The position numbers and the translations under genes were made by a program. The notes beneath the pieces were generated by a model. The model did no database searches. It worked only from the letters and a program-made list of their open reading frames with translations, and had not been told where the DNA came from. DNA of 64,000 bases, from assembly GCA_002163975.1 (NCBI GenBank), contig CP019636.1:6823501-6887500 (forward strand). Reading direction: 5' to 3'. This document shows positions 24,375 through 33,314 of this stretch, in pieces. This DNA comes from Nostocales cyanobacterium HT-58-2 (GTDB lineage: Bacteria; Cyanobacteriota; Cyanobacteriia; Cyanobacteriales; Nostocaceae). Positions within the stretch are counted from its first letter, which is position 1. Each line of letters begins with the position of its first letter.

Positions 24375-24926
24375 CTAGGGTTGTAGATTTGCTTGGAGTT
24401 GGATTTCGTTATTTTTTTTGGACGACATAAGCGGTAAAAGACCAAACTCTTGACGAATGTCTAACAGGGAGCGCTCAAGTAGCGGTTCAAAGTCAAAAAA
24501 CGGATAGTACTTGCGTGATCCGCGAGTCTTGAACCACATCACAATTAATTCTGGTATGAATCGCGGCAATACTGCCAATATCGAACCATACAACCACAGT
24601 AGACCTTGTCGCTTCACCAAGTCGTCATACATTACGTCTACAGCTGGATTCTTCCGCTCGCGAAGATAGTCCCGAAACTTGTAGTCACTTGCAAGAAAAG
24701 TCAGGGGCAGCAATTTTAATTCATCGTACATATCGGTGTCGCAGCCAAATACGACATGACTGACATCATGAGCACACATGATTTTGGCAAAATCTGGCGA
24801 CATCTGCTTTGGATGAGTAAAATCTGGGTTTGCAGCATAATATTCCTCTAATCCTTGTTGTAGGGTTTGGGTGCTGTTTTTATAGGTATAGTGAGGACGA
24901 GTACGTTGAACCATTATTTGCACCAA
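24375..24926 (-). CDS. Coq4-like metal-binding protein
   Basis: The 183-residue protein carries AHDVSHVVFGCDTDMYDELK, which fits the H-D-x-x-H-(11 residues)-E metal motif of the Coq4 family. Coq4 binds a metal and acts in ubiquinone ring modification and complex assembly; cyanobacteria make plastoquinone and not ubiquinone, so the role here is open. The middle has a hydrophobic stretch (GLLWLYGSILAVLPRFIPEL) that could touch the membrane. The gene is divergent from a TetR regulator, with a 20-bp palindromic operator 8 bases before its start codon. An alternative start lies four codons in (MVQRTRP). The family call is based on the motif and overall pattern. Confidence 0.65.
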   Translation of the reverse strand: MVQIMVQRTRPHYTYKNSTQTLQQGLEEYYAANPDFTHPKQMSPDFAKIMCAHDVSHVVFGCDTDMYDELKLLPLTFLASDYKFRDYLRERKNPAVDVMYDDLVKRQGLLWLYGSILAVLPRFIPELIVMWFKTRGSRKYYPFFDFEPLLERSLLDIRQEFGLLPLMSSKKNNEIQLQANLQP

Positions 24927-24933
24927 GATGCTT

Positions 24934-24953
24934 ACGATACTAGATCGTATCGT
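24934..24953. promoter_or_regulatory. Palindromic operator between the Coq4-like and TetR genes
   Basis: ACGATAC-TAGATC-GTATCGT is a perfect 7-bp inverted repeat with a 6-base centre. It lies in the short divergent gap, 8 bases before the Coq4-like start and about 60 bases before the TetR start. The size and symmetry are those of a TetR-type operator, so autoregulation plus control of the neighbour is likely. Confidence 0.7.
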
Positions 24954-25012
24954 AATTATTGATGGTCAATCATACTTTTTTGCCAATAGAATTTGCAGCT
25001 CATCACTGTTGC

Positions 25013-25591
25013 ATGAATGAATCTGTCAAAAAACAACTAGGAAGACCGCGTAGTGCGCAGTCTCATCAAGCTATCCTCCAGTCAACCCTTGATTTGTTAG
25101 CTCAAATGGGCTACGAACGTATAAGTATTGATGCGATCGCTACTCATGCTGGTGTTGGCAAAACCACAATCTACCGACGCTATCGCTCCAAAGAAGAACT
25201 AGTCGCAGATGCGATTGAGAGTCTTCGAGAAGAGATAGAGATTCCTGACACAGGTACGGTTGGAGGAGACTTAGACTGCATTATTGAGAGTGCTGTGAAA
25301 ACGACTCTCACGCCTTTGGGTCGTCAAATTCTTGCCATGATCATCGGCGCTGCTTCCAGCAGTTCCCAGTTTGCCCAAGTTTACTGGACAAAATACCTCA
25401 AACCACGACGCCAAGCTTTTCATCTTGTGATTGAGCGGGCTAAAGCAAGAAATGAAATCCAAGCAGATCTAGATAGTGATATAGTTTTTGACCTGATAAG
25501 CGCAATCATGCTTTACGCACTGGTTGTCAAGCCTAATGATGAGCCAGTGGAAGCGTATATACGTCGCGCTATCAGTCTTTTCTTAAAATAG
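25013..25591 (+). CDS. TetR/AcrR-family transcriptional regulator
   Basis: The N-terminal helix-turn-helix is clear: AILQSTLDLLAQMGYERISI, then DAIATHAGVGKTTIYRRYRSKEELVADAI, where G-V-x-K-x-T-I-Y-R-R-(Y/F) is the TetR recognition helix. The C-terminal ligand domain (about residues 70-192) has the TetR_C-like LTPLGRQILAMIIGAA and FDLISAIMLYALV helices. The ATG at 25013 (MNESVKKQLGRPR) gives a typical start with a basic arm; the open frame extends 18 codons further upstream. It probably binds the palindrome at 24934-24953 and controls the divergent Coq4-like gene. The inducer is unknown. Confidence 0.85.
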   Translation: MNESVKKQLGRPRSAQSHQAILQSTLDLLAQMGYERISIDAIATHAGVGKTTIYRRYRSKEELVADAIESLREEIEIPDTGTVGGDLDCIIESAVKTTLTPLGRQILAMIIGAASSSSQFAQVYWTKYLKPRRQAFHLVIERAKARNEIQADLDSDIVFDLISAIMLYALVVKPNDEPVEAYIRRAISLFLK

Positions 25592-25683
25592 AAATTATTT
25601 GATACTTTAGCCGCATCAGTATTTGTAACTTAGCTATAATTGCCACATTCCTCACACCCAAGATCAAAAGTGCTCTCTTCTTT

Positions 25684-25699
25684 GAATGCAACTTGGTAT
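25684..25699 (+). repeat. Solo terminal repeat of the MITE family
   Basis: GAATGCAACTTGGTAT matches the right end of the 104-bp element at 7118-7221 (GAACGCAACTCGGTAT) in 14 of 16 positions. The rest of the element is missing. It lies just before ftsW and contains the first possible TTG codon of that frame. Confidence 0.55.
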
Positions 25700-25743
25700 C
25701 ATTAACGTCAACTCCGAACGATTACGCCTTAGTTTTATTAATC

Positions 25744-26925
25744 GTGAATGTACGTCGCTTGATTCCATTATTTGATGACTCCGTATCTAGCTGGGCACCA
25801 GAGGCGCGTTTATTGCGTTGGTTAACACTGGTTTGGCTGTTTGTGGGGTTAGTCATGCTATTTTCGGCATCCTATGCTGTAGCTGATGTCCGTCATCATG
25901 ATGGGCTCTATTACTTTAAGCGTCAAATTATATGGGTATTAGTAGGTCTAATAATATTCAATATTATTGTTCATTTGCCCTTGCACAGGATTTTAGGGTT
26001 ATCCAATTGGTTTATCTTCCTGCTGTTGGGATTAATTTTCGTCACCATGATTCCAGGAGTAGGAAAGACTGAACTTGGTGCGGCTCGTAGGCTAGTAGGA
26101 CCAGTTCCGATTCAGCCATCTGAGTTAATTAAGCCCTTTTTAGTCCTGCAAAGTGCACGACTTTTTGGTCAGTGGGAAAAGCTAAGTTGGCGCGTTCGCT
26201 TCACTTGGCTCGGTATTTTCGGTCTTGTTATTCTAGGAATTCTGGCACAGCCTAATTTGAGTACAGCTTCACTGTGTGGTATGACAGTTTGGCTCATTGC
26301 TTTAGCAGCTGGATTGCCTTACAAGTATTTGGGAGGAACAGCCCTTGGTGGAGTCTTGTTGGCTATACTCAGTGTTAGTTTCAGAGAGTATCAACGCAAA
26401 CGAGTGTTGTCATTCCTCAATCCTTGGGCAGATGCAACTGGAGATGGCTATCAACTCGTGCAAAGTTTACTAGCAGTGGGTTCTGGTAACACGTGGGGGA
26501 CAGGATTTGGGCTTTCTCAACAAAAGCAGTTTTATTTGCCAATTCAGGATACAGATTTTATTTTTGCAGTGTTTGCTGAGGAATTTGGCTTTGTTGGTAG
26601 TATGGTGCTCTTATCACTACTAGCTTTATACGCCACTTTAGGATTAGTTGTCGCCTTTAAAACTAAGCATTCAGTACATCGACTTGTGGCGATCGGCGTG
26701 ACAATTCTGATGGTAGGACAATCATTACTTCACATCGGTGTTGTCACAGGTGCTTTACCAACTACTGGTTTACCATTGCCCATGTTTAGTTATGGTGGGA
26801 ACTCAATGATTTCCAGTTTGGTATCTGCTGGTTTGCTCATTCGAGTAGCACGCCAGAGTAGCGAAGCTGAAGTGGTGCCGTTACGTGAAGAAATTGGGAG
26901 TAGGCGAAAACGAGGTCTTTTCTAG
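25744..26925 (+). CDS. ftsW: Cell-division lipid II polymerase FtsW (SEDS family)
   Basis: FtsW polymerises lipid II into septal peptidoglycan with a class b PBP. The protein has about ten membrane helices and SEDS signatures: LFSASYAVAD, then ARRLVGPVPIQPSELIKPF, the loop DATGDGYQLVQSLLAVGSG and IQDTDFIFAVFAEEFGF, ending with LPTTGLPLPMFSYGGNSMIS. The FtsW/RodA split is decided for FtsW by the Q-D-T-D-F-I-F-A-V loop and the S-Y-G-G-N-S motif, but both share much. The GTG at 25744 gives a family-like start, V/M-N-V-R-R-L-I-P; the frame is open to a TTG at 25693 inside a repeat end. No good Shine-Dalgarno site is seen. Confidence 0.85.
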   Translation: MNVRRLIPLFDDSVSSWAPEARLLRWLTLVWLFVGLVMLFSASYAVADVRHHDGLYYFKRQIIWVLVGLIIFNIIVHLPLHRILGLSNWFIFLLLGLIFVTMIPGVGKTELGAARRLVGPVPIQPSELIKPFLVLQSARLFGQWEKLSWRVRFTWLGIFGLVILGILAQPNLSTASLCGMTVWLIALAAGLPYKYLGGTALGGVLLAILSVSFREYQRKRVLSFLNPWADATGDGYQLVQSLLAVGSGNTWGTGFGLSQQKQFYLPIQDTDFIFAVFAEEFGFVGSMVLLSLLALYATLGLVVAFKTKHSVHRLVAIGVTILMVGQSLLHIGVVTGALPTTGLPLPMFSYGGNSMISSLVSAGLLIRVARQSSEAEVVPLREEIGSRRKRGLF

Positions 26926-26934
26926 AGAAATCAG

Positions 26935-26976
26935 GTGTGGAGGTGGCGCAATCATTTGCACCTCTACACTCTTATA
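26935..26976 (+). terminator. Hairpin after ftsW, probable terminator
   Basis: GTGTGGAGGTG and CACCTCTACAC form an 11-bp stem with one G-U wobble around a 13-base loop, ten bases after the stop codon. The following TCTTATACACG is only partly U-rich, so termination may be weak. Confidence 0.55.
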
Positions 26977-28422
26977 CACGTTTTTGAAAGCATCTAAGTA
27001 CACATCATCCTATGAGGGGTAGAAAGCTCTAACCCAATTCCTACCCACAACTCTTTATTTTTGCAGTTAGCTTTCAAATCTCAAGACTAATACAACACTG
27101 CTAACTATACATAATCTTCACATAGGTCCACGTTACTTTTACTTTCTAAATTAAATATACTTATTAAAGCAACAGTAGTCTAAATTCTTTCTCTTGATAG
27201 GTGTGGATATTTTATTTTCTTTATCGTTACATAAGATTGTCGTTCTCGATACTAAAAAATTTCATATTTTGAGAGGAAATCTTTGTGTTTAGATATTAAA
27301 ATTCAATTATTCCAATTGTTTCTATAGATTTTGTGTACAAAATTAATATTCTTTTTTCATCTAGTTTAGAAGATACATATTAGAAGCACATATACTCCTA
27401 TTAAGGAACTTTCATTCTTGAATTGTCAATCCAAATTCATCAAACTTAGGTAGCTCTAAACTACTTCTAAAGATAGATATTGTATTATGTCTAATGGTTG
27501 ATGTATAAAAAACAGTTTGTTGATGGATAAGTTTATTTTTTAATAAATTAAAATTCATAGAATCTTTATATAAGCATCAACTCTAAAAACAGTAAGAGTT
27601 TTCAACTCCAAACTCCAAATTCAATTTTCAAATAGTAGTAAAGTCACTTGAAAATTTTTTAAAAAAGTGCAATTCTGCAAAATAGCAGTTTGGGGTTAAA
27701 ATTTCCCAAAAATCGAAAAATATTAACGATAGACGAATGTCTATCAGTAATGGTTTTGCCCAACAACAGGTTTTGCTTTGTAGCACAAACATAACAAGCA
27801 GAAATTCAGTTATGTGAGCTTGTGAGAATCATCTTAACTGTACGTTTTCACCAGTACAGTAATGCACCCATTGGCATAAATTGACCAGGGAGTATTAATG
27901 AAATGACTACTTGTTTCACTGACTTAATCGAAATAGGATTTGAAGTTTCGGCTTTAGTAAACCTTCTAAGGCTTCGATCACAAAATTTATATCTTTTTAA
28001 AAGATGGGCAAACAGAAGTAGGTAGCCTGACTTATTAAGAATTAAACCCTATACAGTTTGGTTAACGTTAGCCGTTACCCACACATAGTGCAGAGTTTAC
28101 GAGCACACGAGACTTACGCCTGCCAAAGTCAGTTTGGTTCGTGTCGCTGAGGCTTTAGCCTGTGGGTTTATCCAAAGGTATTGGAATTAGACCAATAAGC
28201 ACGAGGGATAGCGCAGAGCTTCCCTATGGGGCGATAAGAAGAGCGATTAGCCTTCTCTTTTCCTGTCGCAGATGCATAGACTTTTCCCCTTGCTTAGCCA
28301 GCAAGTCTCAGACTTTAGGGACAAACAGAACATCAATTTCCTGACTCAAGGTGAGGCGTATCCAAGATTTAAGCTGAACTTGAGTTCAAGACAAACTTTC
28401 CTATGCTTTTTAGCAAAAAAGG
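26970..28422. other. About 1.45 kb AT-rich region without genes
   Basis: I see no gene of convincing length or composition on either strand. The region is AT-rich with many A/T runs from 27060 to 27720. A perfect palindrome GATAGAC-GAAT-GTCTATC lies at 27728-27745. From about 28100 to 28330 the base composition becomes mixed and shares phrases with other spacers: TTTGGTTCGTGT (also near 52076) and GCGATAAGAAG then GAGCGATTA (also near 62007). The last 60 bases hold the leader of the AraC regulator. A non-coding RNA or a decayed region is possible. Confidence 0.5.
27728..27745. promoter_or_regulatory. Perfect palindrome in the long non-coding region
   Basis: GATAGAC and GTCTATC are separated by GAAT: a perfect 7-bp dyad. 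No T-run follows, so an operator is likelier than a terminator. It lies about 680 bases before the next gene. Confidence 0.35.
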
Positions 28423-29283
28423 GTGCAAATGGGAAGAAATACCTTGAAAAAAATCTTAGTGATTGAAGCTCAGTCAAAGACTCGAAACCTTTTTCGAGAA
28501 GTTCTTGAAACAAAAGATTTTGACACTATTGGTGCTGAAAACGGTCAAGTAGGTGTCCAGTTGGCAAGAGAACTCTTACCTGATTTAATCATTTGCAATG
28601 TTACTTTGCTGGAACTTAATGGTTATGGTGTTCTCACTATGCTCCGTCAAGATCCTGTAACAGCGATTATCCCTTTCATTTTTATCACTGCTAACCCGGC
28701 TCCATCTGAGCGCCGTAAAGGTATGCAACTCGGAGCAAATGACTATCTCACCCAACCCTTTACTATAGAAGACCTACTGAGAGTGATCACTATCCAATTA
28801 GAAAAACAGACCATTCTCAGACAGTGGTATGCTGCAGAGTATCAGTCAGTCTCAAAAACATCATTCGCAGACACTGCGACTACAGCGGTTGCCCCTCAGC
28901 CTAACTCGAACTCTGCGTTAGATCCGCATTTGAGTGAAGTACTCCGTTTTATAGAGAACAACTATCACCGATCTATTAGTCTAAGCGACGTAGCACAGGC
29001 AGTGAGTTACTCTCCAGCTTACTTAACTCATCTCATGCGACGTCAAACAGGACAAACCGTACAACGCTGGATTATTGAACGCCGAATGGCAGCAGCACGA
29101 TCTTTGCTTTTGGAGACTGATCAGATAATGGAGCAGATTGCTACTCAAGTCGGCTATAACCATGTTGTTCATTTCTTCCGGCAGTTTCGCCAAATGCATG
29201 GCACAACTCCCCAAGCTTGGAGAAGTATGCATCGCCGCCAGTTTAGCGCAAATAAAATTGAAAGACTTGTGAGTCCTATCTAA
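28423..29283 (+). CDS. AraC-family regulator with degenerate receiver domain
   Basis: The 286-residue protein has an N-terminal response-regulator receiver fold (about 8-125) and a C-terminal AraC/XylS double helix-turn-helix (about 165-270), seen as ISLSDVAQAVSYSPAYLTHLMRR and then IATQVGYNHVVHFFRQFRQMHG-TTPQAWR. The receiver lacks the residues needed for phosphorylation: the acidic pair after strand 1 reads VIEAQ instead of V-x-D/E-D, the phospho-acceptor position in strand 3 reads IICNVTL (Asn for Asp), and the conserved lysine reads LTQPF instead of L-T-K-P-F. It is thus a pseudo-receiver. The start may instead be the ATG at 28429. A large extracellular metalloprotease gene follows beyond a terminator; a regulatory link is only conjecture. 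Confidence 0.85.
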   Translation: MQMGRNTLKKILVIEAQSKTRNLFREVLETKDFDTIGAENGQVGVQLARELLPDLIICNVTLLELNGYGVLTMLRQDPVTAIIPFIFITANPAPSERRKGMQLGANDYLTQPFTIEDLLRVITIQLEKQTILRQWYAAEYQSVSKTSFADTATTAVAPQPNSNSALDPHLSEVLRFIENNYHRSISLSDVAQAVSYSPAYLTHLMRRQTGQTVQRWIIERRMAAARSLLLETDQIMEQIATQVGYNHVVHFFRQFRQMHGTTPQAWRSMHRRQFSANKIERLVSPI

Positions 29284-29317
29284 ATTTAGTTTATTGAAAG
29301 CATCCTGTTTATCCTGG

Positions 29318-29357
29318 GGGGTGACATTCCCGTGCCTAAAAGCGACGGGATTATTTG
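29318..29357 (+). mobile_element. Possible solo end of an IS200/IS605-type element
   Basis: The sequence GGTGACATTCCCGTGCC, then TAAAAGCGACGGGATT, contains a CCCGT/ACGGG hairpin of the kind found at the ends of IS200/IS605 elements in cyanobacteria. No tnpA or tnpB lies beside it. It may be a relic left after excision or decay. The assignment rests on remembered end patterns. Confidence 0.35.
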
Positions 29358-29432
29358 AGAGGAGATAAAATCTCTTTAACCACTTTTTTAAAATTTTGTA
29401 TCAAAAACAACAAAAAAATATCTTAGGATGTG

Positions 29433-29470
29433 CATCTAAAATCCATCGTGATTTTAGGTGTTTTTTTTCA
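29433..29470 (+). terminator. Terminator between the AraC regulator and the metalloprotease
   Basis: CATCTAAAATC pairs with GATTTTAGGTG (11 bp, one G-U) around a CATCGT loop and is followed by TTTTTTTT. It stands 150 bases after the regulator's stop codon and separates the two transcription units. Confidence 0.8.
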
Positions 29471-29600
29471 ATATGCTTTTGTGACTAAATCTAGTATCAA
29501 CAGTAAAGTATAAGACTTTCTTAAAAAGATAAAAACAGCTAATCTATTAATACTTAAGCGGGTTGCAAATATAAAAGCCGCTGTGCTATGGGAACGAGGG

Positions 29601-32429
29601 ATGAAAGACTGGGTCGCAAGATTGTTAATCTACATAGTATTTTTGTACAACCTCTTGTTAGGAGCTAATTACGCGCAAGCCGATCAACTTTCAGATGTTT
29701 CTGTACAGCAATTGATGACGCTACCAGGAGTTGAAAGGTTAACGAGTATTGAGAATACGTTTCAAGAGACAAGAAAAGACGATTTTCGACTATTTCGCGA
29801 GATAATCAAAGGTGCAGATAAGTTAGAAGGACTTTTTACACTTTATCGCAGCAAGGATTCTGACAAAATTTATTTGGAAATTAAGCCTGAACAACTCAAT
29901 AAAAATTATCTTAGTGTTGTGACATTGGAATCAGGCATTGGGGAAAGTGGGCTTTATAGTGGACAACCCCTACAAGATTTCCTCTTCTACTTCCAGCAAG
30001 TCAATAATAATTTGCACTTTGTTGTTCGTAATGTCAAGTTCCGCTCAGAACCAGGTCAACCAGAACAGCGATCGCTGGCTCGTTCATTTAGCGACTCAGT
30101 TCTTTATGCAGTTGAAATAGTCTGTATCGACCCATACAGTAAACATCTTCTTATTAACTTGAATGACCTGCTAATGCAGGACTTTCCTGGATTAACTTCT
30201 TTATTGAAATACTCTTTGCAAACTGATTATAGGTTGGAAGAAAGCAAGTCATATTTTAGCAATGTCAATAGCTTTCCTTTCAACGTAGAAATTGATTCAA
30301 CTTACGGTTTTTTCTCATCAGAAGGAGCGAATTTAATCACCTTACCTGACAGCAGAGCACTGACCCTCAAAGTACACTATAGCTTTTCCCAACTAGAAGA
30401 CAATAATAGTTATATTCCCAGGCTTGCTGATGACAGAGTAGGATACTTTCTTACTGCCTTTGCGGACTTCTCTAACAATATTGGCAAAGAAGCATTTGTA
30501 CGTTACATCAATCGCTGGCACCTTGAACCATCCGATCCAACGACACCTTTGTCTCCACCCAAAAAGCCAATTGTGTTTTGGATTGAAAATGCTGTGCCTT
30601 TGGAGTACCGCGACGCAATTTGTGAAGGCGTTTTGATGTGGAACAAAGCATTTGAAAAAGCAGGATTTCAAAATGCCATTGAAGTGAGGCAAATGCCAGA
30701 TGATGCTGATTGGCAACCAGCAGATGTACGCTACAACACGATCCGCTGGTTTAATTCTCTGGATGCAGGTTTTGCCAGAGGACCTGTGCGCGTTAACCCA
30801 CTGACCGGAGAAATATTGGACGCAGACATCATTGTAGATGCCAATATGGTGCGCTCAATTCAGCAAGATTATCATGCGCTGATGGAAGCTAATTCGGATG
30901 ACCATTATCTTGTTGGAAGACGAACTCCGAGTGTTTACACAGAGTCGAGAGTTGAGAATAAGCGATTTTGGTGTAGCCATTCTGTCGTGAAATGTGGCAA
31001 TCAAGTGACTCCAGTTTCTGAATGTACTCATGAAGATGCGCTTGGGACTTTTGATGCGAAATTCTTGAGTACGCAAAAGGAGTCTGACTATTGCTACGGG
31101 ATGGAATCTACTTTTCAAGCAGCTATGGGTGCGTTGACACTGTCACTACTACATGATGCTACATCTAGTAGTGAGCAGATGAAGAAGTACGTGCATCAAT
31201 ATTTGCGATATCTCATCGCCCATGAAGTCGGACACACACTTGGTTTGCGTCACAACTTTCACGGCAGCACAATGTTAGCACCTGAGGAATTAAACAATAC
31301 TGAAATCACTCATACCAAAGGTTTGGTGGGTTCAGTGATGGATTATTTGCCTGTAAATATGGCACCACAAGGAGTACAGCAAGGCGATTATTTTCCAGAA
31401 GTGATTGGTCCTTACGATGAATGGGCAATTGAGTACGGTTATAAAAAGAACCCACACCAAATCCTTGAAGCAATGACTCCTGTTGCTGAAAAACCTTTTT
31501 TGGAGCAAATTGCTCTGGCATCGCCTCAACCAGAATTATCTTACGCTACTGATGAGGATATTTGGGACATCAATCCTTTGGCAAATGTCTGGGATATAAG
31601 TAGCGATGTGCTAGTTTATTCGCAATGGCAAATGGACAATGCCCGCATAATGTGGCACCGACTTGACAACGGTTATCCACTGAGCAGAGAAAGTTATGGC
31701 GATCTGCGCTTGTTGTTTAACAGAGTACTAAAATATTATTTTCGTAATGCCACCTTGCTCACTCAATACATTGGCGGACAATCTTTTAGACGACACCATG
31801 ATTGGGATGAGGCTCATGCTCACTTTGTACCAGTTCCTCTCGAAAAACAACGCTACAGTTTGGCAAAGTTGCAAGAATATGTCTTTGCTGAGGATGCTTT
31901 TCGTTTCTCACCGCAATTGCTGAATCAGTTAGCACCATCACGCTTTTCACATTGGGGTAACCCCATACCTGTTTCCCGCCTCGATTATCCAATTCATGAA
32001 CGTATTTTGCACTTTCAAAGTGCGATACTACGAACATTGTTAGACGGCGATCGCCTAAATCGTTTACGAGATTTAGAACTAAAAACTTTCCCTGGGCAAG
32101 CCCTGACAATACCAGAACTGTTTGACACACTACAAAAAGGTATTTGGACGGAAATTTTAAACTCTAGCTCACCTAAATCCATTTCTAGCATCCGCCGTTC
32201 CCTACAACGAGAACATTTGAATCTTTTGCTAGAGATGGTGTTGCGTACATCTGGTGTGCCTGAAGATGGTCGTACAATTGCTTGGTATGAATTGCGCCAA
32301 CTCCTGAAAGCTATTGATGTTAGTCTCAAACAACAAGGTAGTCATCTGGATATCTACACGTTAGCTCACTTGGAAGAAACTGGCGATCGCATCACTAAAG
32401 CTCTAAACGCACAATTACTTTCCTATTAA
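29601..32429 (+). CDS. Secreted zinc metalloprotease (DUF5117/DUF4953 type)
   Basis: The protein of 942 residues has a signal peptide (MKDWVARLLIYIVFLYNLLL, then GANYAQA) and the extended zinc motif HEVGHTLGLRHNFHGS at about residues 541-556, which gives two histidine ligands, the catalytic glutamate and a third histidine. Before it lie the family blocks KPIVFWIENAVPLEYRDAI, GVLMWNKAFEKAGFQNAIEV and DVRYNTIRWF, and after it a GSVMDYLPVNMAP methionine-turn-like motif. These define the large zincin family with DUF5117 and DUF4953 domains, whose targets are unknown. The frame opens at a GTG six codons earlier; the ATG at 29601 gives a cleaner signal peptide. Export to the periplasm or outside is inferred. 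Confidence 0.85.
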   Translation: MKDWVARLLIYIVFLYNLLLGANYAQADQLSDVSVQQLMTLPGVERLTSIENTFQETRKDDFRLFREIIKGADKLEGLFTLYRSKDSDKIYLEIKPEQLNKNYLSVVTLESGIGESGLYSGQPLQDFLFYFQQVNNNLHFVVRNVKFRSEPGQPEQRSLARSFSDSVLYAVEIVCIDPYSKHLLINLNDLLMQDFPGLTSLLKYSLQTDYRLEESKSYFSNVNSFPFNVEIDSTYGFFSSEGANLITLPDSRALTLKVHYSFSQLEDNNSYIPRLADDRVGYFLTAFADFSNNIGKEAFVRYINRWHLEPSDPTTPLSPPKKPIVFWIENAVPLEYRDAICEGVLMWNKAFEKAGFQNAIEVRQMPDDADWQPADVRYNTIRWFNSLDAGFARGPVRVNPLTGEILDADIIVDANMVRSIQQDYHALMEANSDDHYLVGRRTPSVYTESRVENKRFWCSHSVVKCGNQVTPVSECTHEDALGTFDAKFLSTQKESDYCYGMESTFQAAMGALTLSLLHDATSSSEQMKKYVHQYLRYLIAHEVGHTLGLRHNFHGSTMLAPEELNNTEITHTKGLVGSVMDYLPVNMAPQGVQQGDYFPEVIGPYDEWAIEYGYKKNPHQILEAMTPVAEKPFLEQIALASPQPELSYATDEDIWDINPLANVWDISSDVLVYSQWQMDNARIMWHRLDNGYPLSRESYGDLRLLFNRVLKYYFRNATLLTQYIGGQSFRRHHDWDEAHAHFVPVPLEKQRYSLAKLQEYVFAEDAFRFSPQLLNQLAPSRFSHWGNPIPVSRLDYPIHERILHFQSAILRTLLDGDRLNRLRDLELKTFPGQALTIPELFDTLQKGIWTEILNSSSPKSISSIRRSLQREHLNLLLEMVLRTSGVPEDGRTIAWYELRQLLKAIDVSLKQQGSHLDIYTLAHLEETGDRITKALNAQLLSY

Positions 32430-32507
32430 TTTCTTTCTTACTCAAGCAAGGGTATAGAACCCTATTCACGTACTAGAGTAATTGATAAGAGAAGTGGGTA
32501 ATCGACC

Positions 32508-33314
32508 GTGGAGTTAATAACACAACAGGGACTTTCAGCCAGTATTCTTGGTTTAGCAGGGAGAAACTCAATGAATGCTGCAGATGTTGCAGTAGCCTTT
32601 GAGGCAGGGCTAAATTACTTCTTCTTTTATAATTTAGAGCCTGAAAACTTCCTGGATGGATTAAAACTTCTACTAACGACAAAGCGTGAGCAAGTCTTGG
32701 TGGCTACGGGGACTCAAGAGCGAGGTGTTCCCAAAGTGCGTCATGAGTTCGAGTCTGTGCGCGATCGCCTAAAAATTGATGAAGTTGATGTATTTTTTGC
32801 TGAATATGTTTCTCCTGATGATGATATGAGCCAAGTTCAGGCAATGCTTGATGAATTGCAGGAATGGAAGAGCAAAAAACTCATACGCTACGTGGGAGTC
32901 ACAACTCATAATAGAGCGATCGCCTTAGATATTATTGAGCGTGGAGTGTGTGATATCTTAATGCACCGCTATAACATGGCACACCGTAAAGCTGAAGAAG
33001 ATGTTTTAGCTAGTGCTCAAAGAGCAGGTATTCTCGTGGTAGCATTCACCTGCACGCGTTGGGGAACACTGCTGATAGGGCATCCTAACTGGCAGTATAA
33101 ACCACCATTTGCAGCAGATTGCTACCGCTACGTGCTACGTCATCCGGCTGTAAATATAGCCCTCACTGCCCCAGGAAGTAAACAGCAATTGGAGGAAAAC
33201 TTATCTGTTTTGCACTCACCCCCACTTTCTTCCCAAGAAACAGCTCATTGGCAAGAATATGGGGACTTGATTTATGGCAATGGGCAAGATGCATTTGAGA
33301 CTCAGTGGATTTAA
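32508..33314 (+). CDS. Aldo/keto reductase-family protein lacking the catalytic tetrad
   Basis: The 268-residue protein follows the aldo/keto reductase (alpha/beta)8 pattern: AFEAGLNYFFFYN, VLVATGTQE, IDEVDVFFAEY, KLIRYVGVTTHNRAIAL and DILMHRYNMAH. In active enzymes these places read F-F-D-T-A, A-T-K and Q-x-H. Here Asp is Phe, Lys is Gly and His is Glu or Ala, so three of the four catalytic residues seem lost. It is also shorter than usual (about 320 residues) and lacks the C-terminal cofactor loop in normal form. It may be a non-catalytic or altered member. The start is GTG at 32508, after GAGAAGTGGGTAATCGACC. Confidence 0.75.
   Translation: MELITQQGLSASILGLAGRNSMNAADVAVAFEAGLNYFFFYNLEPENFLDGLKLLLTTKREQVLVATGTQERGVPKVRHEFESVRDRLKIDEVDVFFAEYVSPDDDMSQVQAMLDELQEWKSKKLIRYVGVTTHNRAIALDIIERGVCDILMHRYNMAHRKAEEDVLASAQRAGILVVAFTCTRWGTLLIGHPNWQYKPPFAADCYRYVLRHPAVNIALTAPGSKQQLEENLSVLHSPPLSSQETAHWQEYGDLIYGNGQDAFETQWI

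Noticed and set aside
28162..28466. Small plus-strand frames before the AraC regulator
   Set aside because: They consist of dispersed-repeat phrases shared with other spacers, and the second only overlaps the regulator start in another frame.
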